From Chitinophaga sp. YR573 (GTDB lineage: Bacteria; Bacteroidota; Bacteroidia; Chitinophagales; Chitinophagaceae), in assembly GCF_900110995.1 (NCBI RefSeq), contig NZ_FOJF01000002.1, positions 1,364,001 to 1,428,000 on the forward strand: DNA of 64,000 nucleotides, written 5' to 3'. Made by a program: the position numbers and the translations under genes. This document shows, one piece after another, positions 44,248-52,971 of this stretch. The first letter of the stretch is position 1. The number at the start of each line of letters is the position of its first letter. The notes beneath the pieces were generated by a model. That model ran no database searches, was not told where the DNA came from, and saw only the letters and a list, made by a program, of their open reading frames with translations.

Positions 44248-46296
44248 TTATTTAAACATAAAAAGAGAGAGTAACAGATCAATCAGCTTGATACCGATAA
44301 AAGGGATGATCACGCCACCAAAACCGTATATCATCAGGTTCCTGCGTAACAGGGCACTTGCTCCGATTGGTTTGTAAGACACACCTTTCAGTGCCAGTGG
44401 TATCAGTGCAGGGATAATCAGTGCGTTGAATATAACAGCAGAGAGTATAGCGCTTTCCGGACTGGCCAGCCTCATTACATTCAATCCCTGTAAAGCCGGA
44501 ATAGAAGTAATAAAAAGAGCAGGAACGATAGCGAAATATTTGGCCACATCATTCGCAATAGAGAAGGTAGTTAATGTACCCCTTGTCATCAGCAGCTGTT
44601 TACCTATTTCAACGATCTCAATCAGTTTGGTAGGATCATTATCCAGGTCCACCATGTTACCAGCTTCTTTAGCCGCCTGTGTACCACTGTTCATCGCTAC
44701 TCCCACATCCGCTTGTGCCAGTGCAGGTGCATCGTTGGTACCGTCGCCCATCATGGCAACCAGTTTACCGCCTTCCTGTTCTTTACGGATATAGTTCATT
44801 TTATCTTCCGGTTTCGCTTCTGCAATGAAGTCATCTACACCGGCTTTCTCTGCAATGAATTTAGCGGTGAGCGGATTATCACCTGTTACCATCACTGTTT
44901 TTACACCCATGCGGCGTAAACGTTCAAAACGTTCTCTGATACCTGGTTTGATGATATCCTGTAATTCTATTACACCCGCTACTTTAGCGTTGAGACTTAC
45001 TACCAGCGGTGTACCACCATTAGAAGCGATCTCTTTTACCTTTTGTTCTGTTTCCTCTGTGAAAGGATTATTCGCTTTTAATACGATATTCCTGATGGAG
45101 TCCATCGCACCTTTACGGATCTTTACACCTTCCATATCCAGGCCACTGCTTCTTGTTTCAGCAGTGAACTGTATAAAAGTCACTTTGTTCTTATCCGGTA
45201 AATTTACTTTCACTCCTTTTTCTGCTGCCAGTTCCACGATAGACTTTCCTTCCGGTGTTTCATCTGCCAGGGAAGCCATGGCGCAGGTTTCAATGAATTC
45301 TTTTTTGCCAATACCAAAGGCTGGCCAGAAGTGTGTGGCTTTACGGTTGCCAATAGTAATAGTACCTGTTTTGTCAAGCAGTAAGGTATCAAGGTCACCC
45401 GCTGTTTCCACTGCTTTACCACTTTTGGTAATTACATTGGCCCGTAAAGCACGATCCATACCTGCAATACCAATGGCACTTAACAGGCCACCGATAGTAG
45501 TAGGGATCAGGCATACAAACAAAGACACAAAGGCCGCTATTGTAATAGGCGTTTTTGCATAGTCTCCGAAAGGTTTTAATGTTACGCAAACGATGATGAA
45601 TACAAGCGTAAAGCTGGCCAGCAGGATCGTTAATGCGATTTCGTTCGGTGTTTTCTGGCGACTGGCACCTTCTACCAGAGCAATCATTTTATCCAGGAAG
45701 CTCTCACCGGGATCGGTAGTGACACGTACGATGATTTTATCACTCAGTACTTTTGTACCACCTGTTACAGATGATTTATCCCCGCCTGATTCCCTGATTA
45801 CAGGAGCAGATTCACCGGTAATAGCTGATTCATCAATGGTAGCTAATCCTTTAATGATCTCTCCATCCATAGGGATCATATCTCCTGCTTCGCAGATGAA
45901 CAGGTCGCCTTTACGTAATTGTGAAGAGGGGACGATCTTTACTTCATCAGTGAAGATCTCACCTACCGGAAATATCTTCTTTGCTGGTGTTTCTTCCCTT
46001 GTTTTACGTAAGCTTTCAGCCTGTGCTTTACCTCTTGCTTCTGCAATGGCTTCAGCGAAGTTGGCAAACAACAGTGTCAGCAACAGTACGATAAAAACTG
46101 CGAGGTTATAAGCAAAAGAACCTTGTGCTTTATCGTTGGAATAACCGGTATATATAGTTACAGCCAGCATGATGGCAGTTCCTATTTCCACAGTGAACAT
46201 CACCGGGTTGCGGAACATACTTCTGGGCGACAGCTTCACAACTGCCTGTTTCAATGCCTCACTAACCAATGCCGGTTCGAATAATTTATTAGACAT
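44248..46296 (-). CDS. kdpB: Potassium-transporting ATPase subunit B (P-type ATPase)
   Basis: 682 residues, standard length. TGES at 160-163 (actuator), the phosphorylation site DKTGT with Asp308, 'MVTGDNPLTAKFIAEKAGVD' and 'MMGDGTNDAPALAQADVGVA' (P-domain). It energises the KdpA channel in the inner membrane by ATP hydrolysis. All catalytic motifs are intact. Confidence 0.98.
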   Translation of the reverse strand: MSNKLFEPALVSEALKQAVVKLSPRSMFRNPVMFTVEIGTAIMLAVTIYTGYSNDKAQGSFAYNLAVFIVLLLTLLFANFAEAIAEARGKAQAESLRKTREETPAKKIFPVGEIFTDEVKIVPSSQLRKGDLFICEAGDMIPMDGEIIKGLATIDESAITGESAPVIRESGGDKSSVTGGTKVLSDKIIVRVTTDPGESFLDKMIALVEGASRQKTPNEIALTILLASFTLVFIIVCVTLKPFGDYAKTPITIAAFVSLFVCLIPTTIGGLLSAIGIAGMDRALRANVITKSGKAVETAGDLDTLLLDKTGTITIGNRKATHFWPAFGIGKKEFIETCAMASLADETPEGKSIVELAAEKGVKVNLPDKNKVTFIQFTAETRSSGLDMEGVKIRKGAMDSIRNIVLKANNPFTEETEQKVKEIASNGGTPLVVSLNAKVAGVIELQDIIKPGIRERFERLRRMGVKTVMVTGDNPLTAKFIAEKAGVDDFIAEAKPEDKMNYIRKEQEGGKLVAMMGDGTNDAPALAQADVGVAMNSGTQAAKEAGNMVDLDNDPTKLIEIVEIGKQLLMTRGTLTTFSIANDVAKYFAIVPALFITSIPALQGLNVMRLASPESAILSAVIFNALIIPALIPLALKGVSYKPIGASALLRRNLMIYGFGGVIIPFIGIKLIDLLLSLFMFK

Positions 46297-46312
46297 GATG
46301 ATTAATTATTTA

Positions 46313-47989
46313 TTACAATTGGAAGAATTCAGCGATCGGACCTAATGTAAGTGCAGGAAAGAAAGCGAGTGCTGCAAGTATCATAATCACAGCATAAGTC
46401 ATAATCCCGAAAGTGGCGGTATCTGTTTGTAAAGTACCCGCAGATTCAGGGATGTATTTCTTCTTAGCCAGTATACCAGCAATAGCTACCGGTCCGATGA
46501 TAGGAATAAACCTTCCTAACAGCATCACAATACCTGTTGTGAGATTCCAGAAAATATTATTGTCCCCCAACCCTTCAAATCCGGACCCGTTATTAGCGGA
46601 AGAGGAAGTGTATTCGTACAGCATCTCAGAGAATCCGTGATTACCTGGTTGCAATCCCCAGGCAGCCTGTGGATAATAAGCTGCGATAGCGGTACCCACC
46701 AACACAAGGAAAGGGTGAAATAAGGCGATCATAGCCGCTATTTTCATTTCGCGGGCTTCTACCTTACGACCCATGAATTCAGGCGTTCTACCCACCATTA
46801 AGCCTGAAATAAACACAGCAATGATGAGGAAGATGAAGTAGTTCAGTAATCCTACCCCTTTACCGCCGTAAAAACAGTTGGTCATCATGCCCAGCATCTG
46901 CATAGCGCCGGACAAAGGCATGGAACTATCATGCATAGAGTTCACAGAACCTGTAGAGATGATGGTAGTCATTACCTGCCAGTAAGCAGATGCCGGTACC
47001 CCAAACCGTACTTCTTTACCTTCCATGGCGCTTACATCATGCAGCCCCAGTGTAGCAAAAGAATGGTTACCACCCATTTCAGAAAAGAAGGTGGGTATCA
47101 TAAATGTTAGCATTCCAAGTGTCATCACGCCGAATATGGCGTACCCTAATTTCTTCTTACGGATAAAGAATCCGAAGGCAAAGATGAGCGCCATTGGCAG
47201 TATCACCTGTGCGATCACTTCTACCATATTCGTAAAGTAGCTGGGGTTTTCCAGGGGATGAGCGGAGTTGGCCCCGAACCATCCGCCACCATTGGTACCC
47301 AGGTGTTTGATTGCGATCATACCGGCGGCAGGTCCACGTGATACCTGTACGGAATCACCCTGCAGGGTAACGATAGTATCCTTTCCGTCGAAGCTGGCCG
47401 GGGTACCATTGAACGCCAGTAAAGCGGCGACAATGATACACAGCGGCAACAGGATACGGGTAATTGTTTTGGTGAAGAATACAAAGAAATTGCCCAGCTT
47501 TTCAGTGGTCTTTTCTGCAAATGCCCTGAATAGTACAGCAACGGCGGCTACACCTGTAGCAGCAGATACAAACTGTAAGAAGGTGATCACATATAATTGT
47601 GTGAGGTAAGTAAGTCCTGATTCTCCGGAATAATGTTGCAGGTTACAATTCACGAGGAAACTGATACTGGTATTAAATGCCAGGTCTGGTGTCATACTGG
47701 GATTTGCATCCGGATTCAATGGCAGACTGCCTTGTACCAGCAACATCACAAATGCATAGATCAGCCATACGCCATTGATACAAAGTAAGGCCGCCATATG
47801 CTGTTTCCAGTTCATCTCCTTTGTAGTATCTATACCGGATACACGGAAAATGAACCGCTCCAGCGGAGACATGAAATCAGTAATTGTTTTTTCCCCTTTA
47901 AACACTTTAGCAATGTATTTGCCAAGTGGGAAGGCTATCAGTAGGGTGATAATAAATGTGACGATGACGCCTGTCATTTCGCTATTCAT
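46313..47989 (-). CDS. kdpA: Potassium-transporting ATPase subunit A
   Basis: 558 residues with about ten membrane helices and four channel-like filter segments: 'NCNLQHYSGE', 'GTNGGGWFGANSAHPLENP', 'STGSVNSMHDSSMP' and 'SANNGSGFEGLGDN'. This is the potassium-binding subunit of KdpFABC, related to K channels. Start is 10 bases after the kdpF stop. Confidence 0.98.
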   Translation of the reverse strand: MNSEMTGVIVTFIITLLIAFPLGKYIAKVFKGEKTITDFMSPLERFIFRVSGIDTTKEMNWKQHMAALLCINGVWLIYAFVMLLVQGSLPLNPDANPSMTPDLAFNTSISFLVNCNLQHYSGESGLTYLTQLYVITFLQFVSAATGVAAVAVLFRAFAEKTTEKLGNFFVFFTKTITRILLPLCIIVAALLAFNGTPASFDGKDTIVTLQGDSVQVSRGPAAGMIAIKHLGTNGGGWFGANSAHPLENPSYFTNMVEVIAQVILPMALIFAFGFFIRKKKLGYAIFGVMTLGMLTFMIPTFFSEMGGNHSFATLGLHDVSAMEGKEVRFGVPASAYWQVMTTIISTGSVNSMHDSSMPLSGAMQMLGMMTNCFYGGKGVGLLNYFIFLIIAVFISGLMVGRTPEFMGRKVEAREMKIAAMIALFHPFLVLVGTAIAAYYPQAAWGLQPGNHGFSEMLYEYTSSSANNGSGFEGLGDNNIFWNLTTGIVMLLGRFIPIIGPVAIAGILAKKKYIPESAGTLQTDTATFGIMTYAVIMILAALAFFPALTLGPIAEFFQL

Positions 47990-47999
47990 TAGTATAGAT

Positions 48000-48080
48000 T
48001 TAGAATTTTTCAGGTTTCAGTAAAACATACACCAGGTAGATAAATGCCAGGATGGATATTATGAGCAAGAATGTCATCAT
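48000..48080 (-). CDS. kdpF: KdpF small membrane subunit (26 residues)
   Basis: A 26-residue peptide, beginning MMTFLLIISILAFIYLV and ending VLLKPEKF. A single hydrophobic helix followed by a short charged tail and its position 10 bases before kdpA are the hallmarks of KdpF, which stabilises the KdpABC complex. It is too short for ordinary gene callers and was found by translating the gap before kdpA. Confidence 0.9.
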   Translation of the reverse strand: MMTFLLIISILAFIYLVYVLLKPEKF

Positions 48081-48083
48081 GAT

Positions 48084-48167
48084 TTAAATGTTTTCAAAGA
48101 AGTCAATAGATTTAAAGAAGATGTAAAAGCAGCCCAGCATTATTGCCAGATAGAGTAGAATGATCAT
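48084..48167 (-). CDS. Second tiny membrane peptide upstream of kdpF (27 residues)
   Basis: A 27-residue open frame, MIILLYLAIMLGCFYIFF and then KSIDFFENI, lies between the 119-residue gene and kdpF, with 14 and 3 bases on either side. It has one hydrophobic helix and a polar tail, the same plan as KdpF but not the same sequence. It could be a second small Kdp subunit or a regulatory peptide. Conservation would need to be tested. Confidence 0.65.
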   Translation of the reverse strand: MIILLYLAIMLGCFYIFFKSIDFFENI

Positions 48168-48181
48168 AATATTGAAGTTTA

Positions 48182-48541
48182 TCAGATTCCGGGTTTCATG
48201 ATTTGCTGTATGTACAGAGAGAACAGTGTTACAGGCATTTTTGTTTGTACTTCCTGCCATTCTCTTCTGGTACAGGCTCCCTGCAGATTAGAGAATGAAA
48301 AGATGAATACATTCTCTACAGCCGTCTTTACCAGCTTGTTGCCTTTATTATATATTTTGTCGGCTAATTTCATGCAACGTTCAACCTGTCGTAACTGATG
48401 ATCCTGCAGCATCTTTCCGGTGTATGTCGTCAATACTTTGATCGACATATATATGCTGCCGAATACGGGTTCGCGTACAATCTCTTTTTGTATTTCCGGG
48501 ATTTCGTCGGCTATTTCTGCAGATACTTCATATTGGTTCAT
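48182..48541 (-). CDS. Hypothetical protein at the head of the kdp operon (119 residues)
   Basis: 119 residues from ATG 48541 (MNQYEVSAEIADEIPEIQKE); a longer start at 48583 adds 14 residues. Helical, with 'VFGSIYMSIKVLTTYTGKML', 'RCMKLADKIYNKGNKLVKTA' and 'VENVFIFSFSNLQ', resembling the DUF7674-type small proteins. Cytoplasmic, function unknown. It is the first gene of the transcript that runs through kdpFABC. Confidence 0.75.
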   Translation of the reverse strand: MNQYEVSAEIADEIPEIQKEIVREPVFGSIYMSIKVLTTYTGKMLQDHQLRQVERCMKLADKIYNKGNKLVKTAVENVFIFSFSNLQGACTRREWQEVQTKMPVTLFSLYIQQIMKPGI

Positions 48542-48673
48542 GGTAAAATCATTTGAGTACATATAGGCCAACGGCATGCCCATTCTTTGTATAAACCAGT
48601 ATGTTCAGCTGTAATGTAATGCCAGTAAGGGGGGAGTACTTGGCACAGGGGTGGGGTAGATGTTAAAGGAAAT

Positions 48674-48703
48674 AAAAAACCCTCTCATTTTGAGAGGGTT
48701 TTA
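48674..48703 (-). terminator. Intrinsic terminator after the sigma-54 activator gene
   Basis: CCCTCTCA (48680-48687) pairs with TGAGAGGG (48691-48698) over a 3-base loop and is flanked by A-runs and T-runs, giving a U-rich tail on the minus strand. It lies 4 bases past the activator stop and separates it from the kdp operon. Confidence 0.85.
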
Positions 48704-48706
48704 TCA

Positions 48707-50047
48707 TTATGATATCTGATACTCTTCTATCTTTCTATATAAGGTAGCTAAACCGATATTCAACAGTTTAGCTGCTTCTGTTTTATTATTCCTGGTATGA
48801 TGTAATACTCTTATAATATGGAGTTTCTCTACACTGGCCAGGTCAAAGGCTGATAAAGTATGTACAGGCTTCTCGTTTGTCTGTATTTCAAAAGGAAGAT
48901 GTGCGACGGCCAACTCTTCACCACCGGCCATGATCACGGCCCTTTCCAGTACGTTCTTCAGCTCACGGATATTCCCTTTCCATTCATGCAGTTGCAGTTT
49001 TTCAATAAAAGCATCGCTGATAGCCAGTTTCTTCTGATTGGTTTTGGCGGAGAAGAACCCTACAAAATAATCTGTCAGTACCGGGATATCCTTTTTCCGT
49101 TCCCGTAAGGGGGGAAGAGTGATGGCAAATACATTTAGTCTGTAATAAAGATCTTCCCGGAACTGTCCTTTACCGGCTTCTTCTTTGAGATCGCGGTTAG
49201 TAGCTGTAATGATACGCACATTCACTTTAGTGGGTTTGGTATCACCTACTTTAATGAATTCGCTGGTTTCCAGTACCCGCAATAGTTTGCTTTGCAGGTC
49301 TAATGGCAATTCGCCTATTTCATCTAAAAAGATAGTCCCGTTATTGGCTTCTTCTATCAATCCTTTCTTATCCCGTATCGCATTGGTAAAGGCGCCTGCT
49401 TTATAACCAAAGAGCTCACTTTCCAGCAGTTCCCGGCTAAAGGCGCTGCAGTTGAGGGCAACAAAGGGTTTGCCTGCTCTTTTGCTGTTATTGTGGATCG
49501 CCTGTGCGAAGACCTCTTTCCCCGTGCCTGTTTCTCCCAGTAGTAATACAGTAGTATCAGCAGGAGCTACCTTTTTAGCCTGCTCTATAGCTTCTTTAAT
49601 GACACGGGAGCTACCCAGTATACTGTCGAAGCTATATTTTTTACCTACCTGCTGCTCCAGCTTCTCAATCCTTTTCTGTAGCTGTACCTTTTCAAAGGCA
49701 CGGTTCAGCAGGGGGATAATACGGTTGTTATCGTCTCCTTTGGTGAGATAGTCGAATGCGCCATTCTTAATAGCCTGTACGCCATCGGGGATATTTCCGT
49801 ACGCTGTGAGCAGGATTACTTCCAGAGAAGGATGTTTCTCTTTCAGCGTTCTGGAAAAGTCTACTCCACTGCCATCAGGCAGTTTCACATCACATATAAT
49901 AACATCTACCTCTTCTTTTTCCAATAGCTTTTGTGCTGCCTTGATCGTTCCTACTTCCAGTACATGGTATCCTTCTAACGTAATAATCCGTTTCATCAGG
50001 CTGCGCAGCTTCTCCTCATCATCTATTATCAGAACACTTCCAGGCAT
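48707..50047 (-). CDS. Sigma-54-dependent response regulator (NtrC type), likely Kdp regulator
   Basis: 446 residues from ATG 50047: receiver domain with phospho-accepting Asp53 ('VIICDVKLPDGSG'), AAA+ domain with Walker A GETGTGKE (171-178) and Walker B 'GTIFLDE' (237-243), and a Fis-type HTH at the C-terminus ('KTEAAKLLNIGLATLYRKIE'). The sigma-54 contact loop reads GAFTNA (218-223) rather than the usual GAFTGA. It is encoded just upstream of the kdp operon, and the operon has a histidine kinase but no other response regulator. This suggests sigma-54 control of kdp, unlike the OmpR-type KdpE of E. coli. Confidence 0.92.
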   Translation of the reverse strand: MPGSVLIIDDEEKLRSLMKRIITLEGYHVLEVGTIKAAQKLLEKEEVDVIICDVKLPDGSGVDFSRTLKEKHPSLEVILLTAYGNIPDGVQAIKNGAFDYLTKGDDNNRIIPLLNRAFEKVQLQKRIEKLEQQVGKKYSFDSILGSSRVIKEAIEQAKKVAPADTTVLLLGETGTGKEVFAQAIHNNSKRAGKPFVALNCSAFSRELLESELFGYKAGAFTNAIRDKKGLIEEANNGTIFLDEIGELPLDLQSKLLRVLETSEFIKVGDTKPTKVNVRIITATNRDLKEEAGKGQFREDLYYRLNVFAITLPPLRERKKDIPVLTDYFVGFFSAKTNQKKLAISDAFIEKLQLHEWKGNIRELKNVLERAVIMAGGEELAVAHLPFEIQTNEKPVHTLSAFDLASVEKLHIIRVLHHTRNNKTEAAKLLNIGLATLYRKIEEYQIS

Positions 50048-50119
50048 AAAATAATTTATCACCAAAATTAAGGTTTTATCGTCTCAAACAGGGAAATAGT
50101 AGAATTTGTTGAAACATTG

Positions 50120-50150
50120 TTTGTCAATTTCAATTTATGTAATACATTTG
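50120..50150 (+). promoter_or_regulatory. Promoter of the sulfonate operon
   Basis: TTTG at 50120-50123 and TACATTTG at 50143-50150 are 19 bases apart, an exact fit to the Bacteroidota consensus. The predicted start site, near 50157, lies within an inverted repeat. Confidence 0.75.
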
Positions 50151-50168
50151 TCTACATATTTAGTAGAC
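50150..50168. promoter_or_regulatory. Inverted repeat GTCTAC-N7-GTAGAC over the start site
   Basis: Perfect 6-bp arms (50150-50155, 50163-50168) with a 7-base spacer begin at the last base of the -7 box. This place fits a repressor operator. Ten bases further, TTCCC-ATA-GGGAA (50179-50191) is a second small inverted repeat in the leader. The regulator is not identified; no gene for one is next to the operon. Confidence 0.6.
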
Positions 50169-50211
50169 TAATAGAATGTTCCCATAGGGAATGCCAACTC
50201 GCAATTAATTT

Positions 50212-52971
50212 ATGATGAGAAATGTTCTTCGCGCCTTCCTGATTACAGGCGCGTCACTCTTTAGTGCGTCCGTATTTTCGCAACAGATATCCGGAGTAGT
50301 AACAGATGCACAAAAACACCCACTGGCCGGAACAGTAATTAAGAATAAAACAGGAGCAGGGACTGGGGCCGATGAAAACGGTCAGTTTAAGATTACTGTT
50401 AACAGCTTACCCGCAAAACTGGAATTCTCTCATATAGGATATAAGTCAGTTACAAGAACATTTACGGCTGCAATACCCGATACTATTATATTAGAAGAAA
50501 CAGGTGTGACTGGTACTGAGGTAGTGGTTGCTGCCAGTCGTGTTTCAGAAAGTATATTACGTGCGCCCGTTTCCGTTGAAAAGATCAGTGCAAAGAGTTT
50601 TAAAGAATCTGCGGCTGCCGGTTTCTGGGATGCTTTAAATAATGTAAAAGGAGTAGACCTCGGTACACAAAGCATTGGCTTTAAAAGTGTGAATATACGC
50701 GGATACGGGGCTAATAATAATACCCGTGTAGTACAATTAATAGATGGAATGGATACCCGTGCTCCCGGTCTGGGTTTCCCTTTAGGTAATGTGGTAGGTA
50801 TCTCAGAACTGGATGTAGATAACGTGGAGATCATTCCCGGTGCTGCTTCTGCACTCTATGGCCCGGATGCATTAAATGGGGTAGTGGTAACCACTTCCAA
50901 AGATCCTTTCAAATACCAGGGATTAAGCGCACAGATACGTAACAGCTTAAACCATGTAGACAGCAAAGATTTCAGCAACCCAAAATATCTCGCAGACTAT
51001 GCCCTTCGTTATGCCTGGGCAAATAAACGTTTTGCATTTAAAATCAATGGTAGTTATTTCCGTGGAACAGACTGGGTAGCGGATGACTATAGTGATCGTC
51101 TGAACCGTGGCCGTCCGAACGGATTAAATTATGTTCCTAATAACAACCGTAACACAAATCTTTTATATGATGGTGTAAACTTATACGGTGATGAATACAC
51201 CGGCGCTATTGCTATAAGTTCAGGAGCTTTAGCCGGACAAAAAGTTACACGTACCGGTTACCGTGAACAGGACCTGCGCGATAACACAGCTTACAGTTAT
51301 AAAGTAAGCGGAGAATTAAGATATAAGATCACAGATGATATACAGGCCATCGCTACCGGTTACTGGGGCAATGGGAATGCGGTACAGACTCCGGCAGATA
51401 GAAACTACTTTCCCGATATCAAACGCTTCCAGGGTAAACTGGAATTAAAAGGCAGTGACTTCTTTGTAAGAGCATGGAAAACATGGCAGACCACAGATGG
51501 TGGTTATGGTACTATCCGCCTTGCGAATGCATTAAACACATTATCCAGTACTAACACACAATGGGCTTCAGACTTTGCTGCTGCCTATGATGGCACTGTA
51601 ACAGGTGTAACTGCCGGTAGTACGGCTGCTGCAAGAACTTATGCAGACAGGACTCGTTTATTACCCGGTTCTGCTGCTTTTAACCGCGCCAAAGATTCCT
51701 TAACTGCAAAGCTGTTTACGCAGGGCGGTGTGGGGTTAATGGATAATAGTAGCCTGGTACAATACGAAGGCAATTATGATTTCAAAAGATTACTGAACAG
51801 TATTACTGATAACGCTAACATCGAATTACTGGTCGGTGGTAGCTTCCGCAATTATTTACTGAAAAGCTCAGGTACGCTCTTTCCTTTAAAGACCAGCAGC
51901 GGTGAGGAATACACTGTAAAAGAATATGGTGGTTATTTTCAGCTGGCAAGAGAATTTAATGTGGGTGAGGTAGTGATTAAACCCACTTTTGGTGGCCGTT
52001 ACGATAAGAACGAATACTTTAAAGGTGGATTCACTCCCCGTGGTTCAGTGGCTGTAGGTATAAAAGAACATCACTTCCGTTTCAGCTACCAACAGGCATT
52101 TCGTAATCCTACTCCTACACAGTTGTTTGCTTATACATCAACCGGTGGGGAACTGGGTGGTGGTAGTGCCGCTATCAATGCTGCGAATGCTATCAATAAT
52201 CCTATTTACTTCGGTAATTCCGTCACTACTTTCCGTCAGACAGGCAACGTGGCTGATCTGAAGGCATACAATCCTTCTTCTTTCACCACGGAAAAAATAA
52301 AGAACTGGGAAGTGGGATATAAAACAGTGATTGCCGGAAAAATTTATATTGACGCTTATTATTTCAGCAGTGTATACACTGATTTCATCGCGGCGCAGCA
52401 AGGCTACCAGAGCGTAGGCGGCCCTAATACGGATAACCTGAAAAATGATGCTACCAGTATCATTTACCAGGTGGATATGAACAGTGCTGATAAAGTATAT
52501 GTTCGTGGCTGGGGATTAGGAGCCGAATATAGTTTCTACAAAGGATTTAAGATCAGTGCGAATGTTGCTAATAACGAAGGACTGAAAGCTGATCCCAACG
52601 ATGGCAACAAGAAAAAGAAGATGAGTGATCCTGCAATTGCCGCTACCGCACGTAATTTCTTTAACACACCTGAATACCGTTATAACATTACACTCAGTAA
52701 TACCCATCTTACCTCCCGTCTGGGCTTTGCGGCTACCTGGCGCTGGCAGGATAAAACCTGGTGGGAGCAGGGCTTCGGTGATGCCTGGATTCCTTCTTTC
52801 GGTACCGTAGATGCACAGCTGACTTACACCGTAAAACCGGATCATTTCAGTATTAAAGCGGGCGGCAGTAACGTCCTGAATAAACGTTACACACAGGGAT
52901 ATGCATTGCCTTCGGTAGGTGGATTATATTACCTGACTTTCTCTTTTGAGAACCTGTTACACTGGAAATAA
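50212..52971 (+). CDS. TonB-dependent receptor of a sulfonate-utilisation operon
   Basis: 919 residues with a signal peptide (ending VFSQ), a carboxypeptidase-like domain ('ISGVVTDAQKHPLAGTVIKN'), a plug ('RAPVSVEKISAKSFKESAAA', 'NTRVVQLIDGMDTRAPGLGF') and a barrel ending 'YLTFSFENLLHWK'. It is not a SusC (the plug and length differ, and no SusD follows). Its stop overlaps the SsuD-like start (TAATG), so the two are translated together, which suggests that it imports an organosulfonate or sulfate ester across the outer membrane. Confidence 0.9.
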   Translation: MMRNVLRAFLITGASLFSASVFSQQISGVVTDAQKHPLAGTVIKNKTGAGTGADENGQFKITVNSLPAKLEFSHIGYKSVTRTFTAAIPDTIILEETGVTGTEVVVAASRVSESILRAPVSVEKISAKSFKESAAAGFWDALNNVKGVDLGTQSIGFKSVNIRGYGANNNTRVVQLIDGMDTRAPGLGFPLGNVVGISELDVDNVEIIPGAASALYGPDALNGVVVTTSKDPFKYQGLSAQIRNSLNHVDSKDFSNPKYLADYALRYAWANKRFAFKINGSYFRGTDWVADDYSDRLNRGRPNGLNYVPNNNRNTNLLYDGVNLYGDEYTGAIAISSGALAGQKVTRTGYREQDLRDNTAYSYKVSGELRYKITDDIQAIATGYWGNGNAVQTPADRNYFPDIKRFQGKLELKGSDFFVRAWKTWQTTDGGYGTIRLANALNTLSSTNTQWASDFAAAYDGTVTGVTAGSTAAARTYADRTRLLPGSAAFNRAKDSLTAKLFTQGGVGLMDNSSLVQYEGNYDFKRLLNSITDNANIELLVGGSFRNYLLKSSGTLFPLKTSSGEEYTVKEYGGYFQLAREFNVGEVVIKPTFGGRYDKNEYFKGGFTPRGSVAVGIKEHHFRFSYQQAFRNPTPTQLFAYTSTGGELGGGSAAINAANAINNPIYFGNSVTTFRQTGNVADLKAYNPSSFTTEKIKNWEVGYKTVIAGKIYIDAYYFSSVYTDFIAAQQGYQSVGGPNTDNLKNDATSIIYQVDMNSADKVYVRGWGLGAEYSFYKGFKISANVANNEGLKADPNDGNKKKKMSDPAIAATARNFFNTPEYRYNITLSNTHLTSRLGFAATWRWQDKTWWEQGFGDAWIPSFGTVDAQLTYTVKPDHFSIKAGGSNVLNKRYTQGYALPSVGGLYYLTFSFENLLHWK

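Noticed and set aside
44825..45562. 245-codon plus-strand frame opposite kdpB
   Set aside because: It is antisense to all the conserved P-type ATPase motifs and arises from codon bias in kdpB.
48601..48660. Sigma-54-like boxes upstream of the kdp operon
   Set aside because: The good TTGGCAC (48640-48646) is on the plus strand, facing away from the operon. The minus-strand CTGGCATTACATTACA has a -12 box one base too close and lacks GC. Neither supports a firm promoter call, even though the activator suggests that one exists.
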